42,931 bases of DNA, taken from positions 1 to 42,931 of the forward strand of contig JBAZZJ010000005.1 in assembly GCA_041658885.1 (NCBI GenBank), in the 5' to 3' direction. The stretch comes from VMGX01 sp041658885 (GTDB taxonomy: Bacteria > Patescibacteriota > Minisyncoccia > Phycocordibacterales > 21-14-all-36-13). Shown here piece by piece: positions 23,768 through 29,868 of this stretch (the first letter of the stretch is position 1; the number at the start of each line of letters is the position of its first letter). The notes under the pieces were generated by a model, which saw nothing but the letters and a program-made list of their open reading frames with translations, did not search any database and was not told the DNA's origin. The position numbers and the translations under genes were made by a program.

Positions 23768-24859
23768 ATGCATACAAACAGAGATAAAGAAATAACAAAT
23801 ATAAGGATAGATTCTGGAACTATTATTAGAGTAATAGTAATAGGACTTTTGTTTGTTGGCCTTTATATTTTAAGAGACCTTCTTTTTATTATATTTGCCG
23901 CTGTTGTTATAGCATCAGCAATTGAACCTGCAGTTAGCTGGTTTAATAAAAAGCTTAGTATTCCGAGATTGTTAGGTGTCATAATAATTTATTTATCTTT
24001 ATTTATTTTTATATTTGTAATACTCTATTTCTTTATTCCTCCTGTCTTGAACGAAACGATAGACGTGATTATAAAAATGCCAGAGATTACAAAGACGCTG
24101 AATTTTGATCTCACTGGTGGTTATGTCGACTCAGGTAGCGCTCTTGGAAATCTTTCAAAATCAATCTCTCTCTCAGAAATAATACTTCAACTTCAAACTC
24201 TTGTATCAAATCTTTCGGACAGCGTAGTTGGTATTTTAAGTAAGGTGTTTGGTGGAGCGCTGAGTTTTATGTTAGTTATAGTAATGTCATTTTATTTGGC
24301 TGTTCAAGAGAAGGGGATACATAATTTTTTGAGAATCGTAACCCCTTTTAAACACGAAAAATATATAATAGACCTTTGGGGCAGATCACAAAAAAAGATA
24401 GGGAGGTGGATGCAGGGACAAATGATATTGGCTCTGATTGTTGCGATTTTGGTTTATTTAGGACTCACTATACTCGGAATTGAAAATGCTTTAATTCTTG
24501 CTCTTCTAGCAGGAGCTTTTGAAATAATTCCTCTCTTTGGTCCGATTTTATCAAGTATACCCGCAATTGCGATTGCGTTTTTGGACGGGGGTATTACGTT
24601 GAGCTTGATGGTTATAGGTTTGTATATAATTATTCAACAATTTGAAAATCATTTAATTTATCCATTGGTTGTAAAAAAGGTTGTCGGAGTTCCGGCACTC
24701 GTTGTCATTATAGCCCTTATTGTTGGGGCAAAATTTGCGGGATTTATAGGTATGTTACTATCTGTACCAATAGTTTCAATTCTTATGGAATATGCAAACG
24801 ACCTTGATATAAGAAAAAAAAGATTGTACGAAGAAATGGAAGCAGAGATTTCTAAATAA
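23768..24859 (+). CDS. AI-2E/PerM family permease
   Basis: 363 aa with about eight membrane segments in the family pattern: two or three N-terminal helices, a soluble segment (about 95-150), then a helix-rich C-terminal half. Typical family signatures are the YLAVQEKGIHNFLRIVTPFKHEKY region, GRWMQGQMILALIVAILVYLGL, ALLAGAFEIIPLFGPILSSIPA and the ending FENHLIYPLVVKKVVGVPALVVIIALIVG. The family includes TqsA and PerM-like proteins of varied or unknown substrate, so no transport substrate is claimed. It lies 36 nt after the 644-aa gene and 17 nt before metG. Confidence 0.9.
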   Translation: MHTNRDKEITNIRIDSGTIIRVIVIGLLFVGLYILRDLLFIIFAAVVIASAIEPAVSWFNKKLSIPRLLGVIIIYLSLFIFIFVILYFFIPPVLNETIDVIIKMPEITKTLNFDLTGGYVDSGSALGNLSKSISLSEIILQLQTLVSNLSDSVVGILSKVFGGALSFMLVIVMSFYLAVQEKGIHNFLRIVTPFKHEKYIIDLWGRSQKKIGRWMQGQMILALIVAILVYLGLTILGIENALILALLAGAFEIIPLFGPILSSIPAIAIAFLDGGITLSLMVIGLYIIIQQFENHLIYPLVVKKVVGVPALVVIIALIVGAKFAGFIGMLLSVPIVSILMEYANDLDIRKKRLYEEMEAEISK

Positions 24860-24876
24860 TTTTCGCATAAAAAAAC

Positions 24877-26337
24877 ATGGAGAAAAAATCGTTTTATTTA
24901 ACTACGACTCTACCTTATGTAAACGCCGAGCCACACATCGGCTTTGCTCTTGAAATTGTTCAAGCAGATGTAGTTGCTCGTGTTAAAAGACTAGAAGGAT
25001 ATGATGTGTTTTTTAATACTGGGACAGATGAACACGGATTAAAAATTTATAAGAAGGCGCAAGAAGAAGGGGTTGGTGTACAAAAATATGTTGATAAATA
25101 TGCTAAAAAATTTGATGATTTAAAACAAGCTCTCAATTTAAGTTATGATGCCTTTATCAGAACGACAGATGAACATCATTTAAGTGCTACGAAAGAGTTT
25201 TGGAATAGGTGTTTGAAAAGCGGAGACATTTATAAAAAGAATTACAAAATCAAATATTGTGTTGGCTGTGAATTAGAAAAAACCGATTCAGAACTTGTAA
25301 ACGGTAAATGTTCGATGCATCCAAACAGAGAGTTGGAAATAATTGAAGAAGAAAATTATTTTTTTAGATTTTCAAAATACCAAGATGTATTACTTGATTT
25401 ATATAAAAACAATCCAGAATTTGTCGTCCCAGATTTTAGATTCAACGAAATAAAATCATTTGTTAAAAATGGTTTGATGGATTTTAGTATCTCCCGATTA
25501 AAAGAAAAAATGCCTTGGGGAGTACCAGTTCCTGAAGACGAAAACCAAGTTATGTTTGTTTGGTTTGATGCCCTAATAAATTATATTTCAACACTTGGTT
25601 GGCCTGAAGATAAGAAAAAATTTGAAAAATTTTGGCCCGGAATACAGTTTGCAGGAAAAGATAATTTAAGACAGCAATCTGCTATGTGGCAGGCGATGTT
25701 GCTCTCTGCGAGTTTGCCGACAACAAAACAAATAATGATTCATGGATTTATTCTTACAGAAACAGGAGAAAAAATAAGCAAAAGTGCAGGGAACACAGGA
25801 AGAATTACGGACCCATTTTACTATTTTAATGAATATGGGACTGATGCCGTTAGATATTATTTAACTCGCCATGTTCATCCCTTTGAAGATACGAACTTTT
25901 CTGCGGAGAAATTTAAAGAAGGATATAACGCAGGTCTTGCAAATGGTTTAGGAAATTTAGTGAGCAGGGTTGTTAAAATGCGCATTAACTACAACGTAGA
26001 TTTTGATGTTAGTGAGTTGAAAAATATTTGGGAATCAGATTCTGATTCTGAATTGAAAGAATATAAAAATTATTTTGAAAAATTTGAATTTAATAAGGCT
26101 CTTGATTTGATTTGGAATAGAATAGGTGAAATGGATAAAAAAATTGCTGAGACACAGCCGTTCAAACTTATCAAAACAGACGAGAAAAAAGCAAAAGAAA
26201 TTATTTCCGAACTAGTTTTTGATTTGTACAAAATTGCAAAATTACTTGAACCCGTAATGCCAGAAACTGCAGAAAAAATTCAAAAAATTATTGAAGACAA
26301 AAAAATGCCAGAGCCTCTATTTTTAAGAAAAGAATAA
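24877..26337 (+). CDS. metG: Methionyl-tRNA synthetase
   Basis: 486 aa class I synthetase. TLPYVNAEPHIGFA carries the HIGH-type motif (19-24), and KISKSAGN carries the KMSKS-type loop (299-303). The connective peptide zinc knuckle has CVGCE (Cys128, Cys131) and GKCSMHPNRE, so the fourth ligand position appears to be histidine. The anticodon-binding helical domain completes the protein. The C-terminal tRNA-binding/dimer domain found in many MetRS is absent. tatD starts 1 nt after the stop, so they are co-translated. Confidence 0.95.
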   Translation: MEKKSFYLTTTLPYVNAEPHIGFALEIVQADVVARVKRLEGYDVFFNTGTDEHGLKIYKKAQEEGVGVQKYVDKYAKKFDDLKQALNLSYDAFIRTTDEHHLSATKEFWNRCLKSGDIYKKNYKIKYCVGCELEKTDSELVNGKCSMHPNRELEIIEEENYFFRFSKYQDVLLDLYKNNPEFVVPDFRFNEIKSFVKNGLMDFSISRLKEKMPWGVPVPEDENQVMFVWFDALINYISTLGWPEDKKKFEKFWPGIQFAGKDNLRQQSAMWQAMLLSASLPTTKQIMIHGFILTETGEKISKSAGNTGRITDPFYYFNEYGTDAVRYYLTRHVHPFEDTNFSAEKFKEGYNAGLANGLGNLVSRVVKMRINYNVDFDVSELKNIWESDSDSELKEYKNYFEKFEFNKALDLIWNRIGEMDKKIAETQPFKLIKTDEKKAKEIISELVFDLYKIAKLLEPVMPETAEKIQKIIEDKKMPEPLFLRKE

Positions 26338-26338
26338 G

Positions 26339-27157
26339 ATGGAATTTAACTATTTTGATATACATTCTCACCTTAATTTTCCTGATTTTGATAAAGACAG
26401 GGAAGATGTGATTAAAAAAATGATTGATGAGAAAATTGGGACTATTTGTGTTGGAGCAGATTTAAAAACATCAAAAGAATGTGTTGAACTCGCAAATAAG
26501 CATGAAAACATTTGGGCAACAATCGGCGTGCATCCCAATGACAACAAAGAAGATTTTGATGAAGAAAATTTTCAAGAGCTATTAAGAGGCTCAACCTCTA
26601 ATGAGGGGTTGAGCCTCTCAAAGGTTTCAAAGGTCGTTGGAATAGGAGAATGTGGATTAGATTATTTTAGAATAAAAGGAGAACCAGAAAACGAAAAGAA
26701 AAGACAGAAAAATTTATTTGAAAAACAAATTCAGTTTGCAATTAATAATGATTTACCTCTCATGATTCATTCTCGCGACGCTTATGATGATATTTTGGAT
26801 ATTTTAAATTCATACAAAAAAGAGAACCCTAATTTGAAAGGAAACATACATTTTTTTGTAGGGGACAAGAATATAGCTAAAAAATTTTTTGATATTGATT
26901 TTGCAATTTCATTTTCTGGGGTAATAACATTCACAAACGATTATAATGAAACGATTGAATATGCACCAATAGAAAAAATAATGCCCGACAGTGATTCACC
27001 GTTTGTTGCCCCGGCACCGTTTAGAGGAAAAAGAAATGAACCGATTTATATAAAAGAAATAGTCAAAAAAATTGCAGAAATTAAAAAATTAGATATTGAA
27101 GTTACAAAGAAACAAATGGTTCGAAATGCTGTTAATACCTTTAAGTTAACAATTTAA
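26339..27157 (+). CDS. tatD: TatD family metal-dependent DNase
   Basis: 272 aa TIM-barrel hydrolase. The metal ligands of the family are visible: FDIHSHL (His9, His11), VGIGECGLDY (Glu104), PLMIHSRDA (His144), NIHFFVG (His171) and PDSDSPF (Asp219), followed by APAPFRGKRNEP. Family members are 3'-5' exonucleases acting on DNA or RNA ends and on D-aminoacyl-tRNA. An in-frame palindrome at 26585-26618 inserts about 14 residues (RGSTSNEGLSLSKV, 83-96) just before the Glu104 strand. Association with metG is common in bacteria. Confidence 0.93.
   Translation: MEFNYFDIHSHLNFPDFDKDREDVIKKMIDEKIGTICVGADLKTSKECVELANKHENIWATIGVHPNDNKEDFDEENFQELLRGSTSNEGLSLSKVSKVVGIGECGLDYFRIKGEPENEKKRQKNLFEKQIQFAINNDLPLMIHSRDAYDDILDILNSYKKENPNLKGNIHFFVGDKNIAKKFFDIDFAISFSGVITFTNDYNETIEYAPIEKIMPDSDSPFVAPAPFRGKRNEPIYIKEIVKKIAEIKKLDIEVTKKQMVRNAVNTFKLTI
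26585..26618 (+). repeat. In-frame palindrome inside tatD
   Basis: AGAGGCTCAACC (26585-26596) pairs perfectly with GGTTGAGCCTCT (26607-26618), and the inner bases extend the stem. It is the kind of hairpin otherwise used as an intergenic terminator in this window, here inserted in a coding sequence without breaking the frame. Confidence 0.75.
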
Positions 27158-27185
27158 CAATTTAGCCATAAAACAATGAAATATG

Positions 27186-27214
27186 TTGCTCCAGGCAACA
27201 AATTATGTTATTCT
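27186..27214 (+). promoter_or_regulatory. Promoter of the rpsF-ssb-rpsR group
   Basis: TTGCTC (27186-27191), 17-bp spacer, TATTCT (27209-27214). The rpsF ATG is 7 nt later, so the transcript is probably leaderless. Confidence 0.65.
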
Positions 27215-27221
27215 CTAACCC

Positions 27222-27737
27222 ATGAAAAAGGCTAAAAAAGAACAAGATATTAAAAAAATTGGCACGGAAGAAAATATGGATAACGAACAAAAAAGAGTTT
27301 ATGAGCTTGGTTTTTTATTGAACTCTAATATTTCAGAAGATAAAGTTGTGGATAAATTCTCTTCAATAAAAAAAACTCTAGAAAAAAATGAATGTTCACT
27401 TATTTCAGAAGAATGGCCAAAAATAAAAGGTTTGGAATATACGATGTATAAATCATTTCATGGTAAAAAAGAAAAATATGATAATGCATATTTTTCTTGG
27501 ATAAAATTTGAAGCAAGTCCGTTCTCTGTGGATAAAATTAATGAAGAAATTATAAAGGATCAAGATGTAATACGATTTATAATTGTGAAAACAGTTAAAG
27601 AGAACACTCTTGTTATAACTAAAAAGGTTTCAATAGGAAATAACGAAAGGAGAAAACAATCTGTTAAGAGAGAAATTGGAAAGGAGGTCTCAAAAGAGGA
27701 ATTAGACAAGACAATAGATGATTTAGTAATAAGATAA
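27222..27737 (+). CDS. rpsF: 30S ribosomal protein S6, extended
   Basis: 171 aa; the usual length is about 95-130. The S6 ferredoxin-like core is at about 25-120 (RVYELGFLLNSNISEDKVVDKF; GLEYTMYKSFHGKKEKYDNAYFSWIKF; DVIRFIIVKTVKE). A basic N-terminal extension of about 20 residues (KKAKKEQDIKKIG) and a charged C-terminal tail of about 50 residues (GNNERRKQSVKREIGKE) are extra. An ATG at residue 19 is an alternative start, but the -10 box 7 nt upstream of 27222 favours the long form. S6 binds S18 in the 30S platform, and the order rpsF-ssb-rpsR is the classic operon. Confidence 0.9.
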   Translation: MKKAKKEQDIKKIGTEENMDNEQKRVYELGFLLNSNISEDKVVDKFSSIKKTLEKNECSLISEEWPKIKGLEYTMYKSFHGKKEKYDNAYFSWIKFEASPFSVDKINEEIIKDQDVIRFIIVKTVKENTLVITKKVSIGNNERRKQSVKREIGKEVSKEELDKTIDDLVIR

Positions 27738-27765
27738 CTTTAAAAGCCACAACAGGCTTTTAAAG
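27738..27765 (+). terminator. Hairpin after rpsF
   Basis: CTTTAAAAGCC (27738-27748) pairs with 27755-27765, loop ACAACA. A weak T content follows, so it may be a partial terminator setting the ssb level. Confidence 0.55.
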
Positions 27766-27822
27766 AAAAGTGTTGGTTTTAAGCCCACGACATTTTTAGA
27801 AAAGTTTTTAATAGTTAATTTC

Positions 27823-27881
27823 ACCCCGTAGAATATGATGCTTTAGCATCATAAAAACTAGAGTTTTTTATTCCACGAGGT
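27823..27881 (+). promoter_or_regulatory. Three-way palindromic leader element before ssb
   Basis: Outer arms ACCCCGTAGAAT (27823-27834) and ATTCCACGAGGT (27870-27881) enclose two hairpins: ATGATGC/GCATCAT (27835-27852, loop TTTA) and AAAAACT/AGTTTTT (about 27854-27869). The copy at 37730-37789 keeps both inner stems with compensating changes. The 3' arm contains GAGGT, 9 nt before the ssb ATG, so the fold would hide the Shine-Dalgarno. Confidence 0.65.
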
Positions 27882-27890
27882 AAAAATATT

Positions 27891-28346
27891 ATGTATTTCA
27901 ATAAAGCTTTCGTTATAGGCAATTTAACAAGGGACCCAGAAATGAAGGCTCTTCCATCTGGGATTTCAGTCACAACATTTTCAGTCGCAACAAATAGAGT
28001 GTGGAAAGACAAAGAAGGAAAACAGCAAGAGAATGTAGATTTTCATAATATAGTGGTTTTTGGGAGACAGGCAGAGACCGTTTCTCAATATTTAAAAAAG
28101 GGAAGTATGGTAATGGTTGAAGGAAGGATGCAGACAAGAAGTTGGGATGCTCAAGATGGAACTAAAAAATATAGGACAGAAATTGTTGCAGACAGAATTC
28201 AATTTGGTCCAAAATCTGGAAATAGCGCGGGTGGCGGAAACAGCACCGGTTTCTCTAAAAAAAGTAAGAAAGATGAGGCCCCAGAAGAATTAGATACAAT
28301 CCAATATCCTGCGGATGAAATAAATCCAGACGATATACCATTTTAA
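27891..28346 (+). CDS. ssb: Single-stranded DNA-binding protein
   Basis: 151 aa. An OB-fold domain occupies residues 1-105 (NKAFVIGNLTRDPEMKALPSG; VDFHNIVVFGRQAETVSQYLKKGSMVMVEGRMQTRSW), followed by a glycine/serine linker and the acidic tip DDIPF that recruits repair and replication partners. Complete and typical. It lies between rpsF and rpsR and is preceded by the structured element at 27823-27881, which probably tunes its translation apart from the ribosomal genes. Confidence 0.96.
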   Translation: MYFNKAFVIGNLTRDPEMKALPSGISVTTFSVATNRVWKDKEGKQQENVDFHNIVVFGRQAETVSQYLKKGSMVMVEGRMQTRSWDAQDGTKKYRTEIVADRIQFGPKSGNSAGGGNSTGFSKKSKKDEAPEELDTIQYPADEINPDDIPF

Positions 28347-28429
28347 CTTTAAAAGCTCTAACTCTAAAATCTCTAAATGAGATTTTGAAGAATCGTGTCA
28401 GAATTAATTCATATTTCGAGCTTTTAAAG
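28347..28429 (+). terminator. Nested hairpin after ssb
   Basis: CTTTAAAAGCTC (28347-28358) pairs with GAGCTTTTAAAG (28418-28429). Inside, AAAATCTC (28366-28373) pairs with GAGATTTT (28379-28386). It separates ssb from the rpsR leader. Confidence 0.5.
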
Positions 28430-28454
28430 CCATAATTAATTATAAAAATCATGA

Positions 28455-28580
28455 ATCCCGTTAGAAGCCGCAGTCACGGTTTAAAGAAACGGGTTTAAAA
28501 AATAAGTAAAAATAGTATTCCAAATTAACAAATTTAATTTAGCAGAGTGCGGTTGACCGCGACCTGCTTCTAAACGGGAT
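28455..28580 (+). promoter_or_regulatory. Structured leader covering the rpsR start codon
   Basis: ATCCCGTTAGAAGC (28455-28468) pairs with GCTTCTAAACGGGAT (28566-28580) with one bulged A. The 3' arm ends on the AT of the rpsR ATG (28579). Inner hairpins include GCGG-TTGA-CCGC (about 28549-28560). The outer stem matches the secE leader at 8782-8904 in sequence and position. S6:S18-binding leaders are known for this operon in other bacteria, so ribosomal autoregulation is one possibility, but the secE copy argues for a more general element. Confidence 0.6.
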
Positions 28581-28779
28581 GAATCAGTGTTATTTTTCAA
28601 AAAACAATATTAAATATATAGACTATAAAAACACAGAACTTTTAAAAAAGTTTTTGGATTCTCACGCAAGAATAGTTTCTCATAAGAAAAGTGGAGTATG
28701 TACTAAACACCAAAGGGAACTTTCAAATGCTATTAAAAGAGCTAGATTTATGGGTCTTCTGCCTTTTATTGCAAGGTAA
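28579..28779 (+). CDS. rpsR: 30S ribosomal protein S18
   Basis: 66 aa, normal for S18. Core motifs: IKYIDYKNTELLKKFLDSHARIV, then SGVCTKHQRELSNAIKRARFMGLLPFIAR, the near-invariant C-terminal part that binds 16S rRNA and S6. The N-terminus (MNQCYFSKNN) lacks the usual full cysteine pair set. The start codon lies in the 3' arm of the leader stem. Confidence 0.95.
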   Translation: MNQCYFSKNNIKYIDYKNTELLKKFLDSHARIVSHKKSGVCTKHQRELSNAIKRARFMGLLPFIAR

Positions 28780-28782
28780 ATG

Positions 28783-28958
28783 AAAAAGCAACCCAAGTTG
28801 CTTTTTCATCCACCCCAGTTAAATATACTTCGTATTTAACGGGGCAAGTAATTTTTTTTGTTTTTGTTAAAAAAAGCAACCCAAGTTGCTTTTTCATCCA
28901 CCCCAGTTAAATATACTTCGTATTTAACGGGGCAAGTAATTTTTTTTGTTTTTATTAA
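28783..28958 (+). repeat. 88-bp tandem duplication of terminator plus palindrome
   Basis: 28783-28870 and 28871-28958 are two copies with about one mismatch (TTTTTGTTAA versus TTTTTATTAA). Each holds AAAAAGCAAC-CCAA-GTTGCTTTTT and then ACCCCAGTTAAATAT ... ATTTAACGGGGCAAGTAA with eight T. Single or partial copies of the second hairpin are at about 7473, 21673 and, in frame, 12745. Confidence 0.85.
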
Positions 28959-28997
28959 AAAAGCGGTCAAAACTGCTTTTTTAAATTTATTTTTTTC

Positions 28998-29027
28998 AAA
29001 AGAGTCGAATTATTGTTCGACTCTTTT
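28998..29027. terminator. Terminator at the end of efp
   Basis: AAAAGAGTCGAA (28998-29009) pairs with TTCGACTCTTTT (29016-29027). It overlaps the efp stop and works for both strands. A further small hairpin (about 28955-28982) precedes it. Confidence 0.8.
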
Positions 29028-29576
29028 TGTATATTCTCCAGTTTCTGTGTTTACTTCAATTATATCTCCTTCATTAACAAACAATGGGGCAATAGCCACC
29101 GCACCAGTTTCAAGAATGATTTGCTTTGTTGCACCCTGTGCCGTGTTTCCTCTAACCGCAGGTTGTGCCTCCTTAACTTTCAATTCAACCTTGATTGGTA
29201 ATTTTAATCCTATAATTTTATCTTTAAAATATAGTACCTCAACTAATGAGTTTTGTTTTATAAATTTTATTCTTGAATCAATTATACTTTCCGGTAGAGT
29301 AAATCTTTTACTTGGGTCTTTTTCTTCACAAAACCAATATTCTCCCTTATTGGTATAAAGATATTTTATTTTTTTAGTTTCCAAATCGGCTTCCTCAACT
29401 TTTTCTGATTGATGAAAAGAATATTCAACAACTCTTCCAGTTATCATATTTCTTAGCTTAGTTGCATTAACTGGTTTTCTTTGTTGTTTACGAAAAACAT
29501 GAGAGGAGAGTACTTCATATGGATCTCCTTCAAATTCAATGTATTTTCTTTCTTTTATTTCGTTGTATTCTAACAT
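29010..29576 (-). CDS. efp: Elongation factor P, variant tip
   Basis: 188 aa, three beta-barrel domains, normal length. EF-P relieves ribosome stalling at polyproline. The domain I tip loop reads VFRKQQRKPVNATKLRN. Ungapped alignment to the E. coli loop (FVKPGKGQAFARVKLR) puts Gln32 at the position of the modified Lys34, so neither lysine (EpmA type) nor arginine (EarP type) is present at the tip. Later blocks are standard: TGRVVEYSFHQSEKVEEAD and the C-terminal TGAVAIAPLFVNEGDIIEVNTETGEYTKR. It faces the rpsR unit and ends in a shared terminator. Confidence 0.93.
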   Translation of the reverse strand: MLEYNEIKERKYIEFEGDPYEVLSSHVFRKQQRKPVNATKLRNMITGRVVEYSFHQSEKVEEADLETKKIKYLYTNKGEYWFCEEKDPSKRFTLPESIIDSRIKFIKQNSLVEVLYFKDKIIGLKLPIKVELKVKEAQPAVRGNTAQGATKQIILETGAVAIAPLFVNEGDIIEVNTETGEYTKRVEQ

Positions 29577-29590
29577 GATTGATTTTTAAT

Positions 29591-29748
29591 GAGCGAAGCG
29601 AATATAAAAATCATCACCCAGCCCCATTTCTGTATTTTTGTAAAGAATTTTAAGATTAAAAAATTTGAAGAAATTTTTTATCTCAAAAATTCAAAAACAA
29701 AAACATAAAAATGGGGCTGGATTTAAGAAAAATATAGTCGCCTCGCTC
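29591..29748. repeat. Nested long inverted repeat between efp and the helicase
   Basis: CCAGCCCCATTT (29618-29629) is exactly complementary to AAATGGGGCTGG (29709-29720). Outside it, GAGCGAAGCG (29591-29600) matches CGCCTCGCTC (29739-29748) with one mismatch. The 79-nt middle is A/T-rich. The element fills most of the divergent intergenic region and may be a palindromic mobile element remnant. Confidence 0.6.
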
Positions 29749-29795
29749 CTTATTTTTCTAAAACATTCTATCAGAAATTTTGAAAGATTCAAACA

Positions 29796-29824
29796 TTGAT
29801 ATTTATCTCCCGTTGTGGTATTTC
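29796..29824 (+). promoter_or_regulatory. Promoter of the helicase gene
   Basis: TTGATA (29796-29801), 17-bp spacer, TATTTC (29819-29824). AGGAG lies about 6 nt before the ATG at 29869. Confidence 0.55.
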
Positions 29825-29868
29825 TTAAGTAGACAAAAATTTCTTTAACATTTTAATAGGAGACAAAA

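Noticed and set aside
28783..28958. CRISPR array
   Set aside because: There are only two 88-bp units, directly adjacent with no unique spacers, made of terminator hairpins; no cas genes.
28858..29358. 166-aa plus-strand frame opposite efp
   Set aside because: It is the antisense of the well-conserved EF-P gene and of the tandem repeat; not coding.
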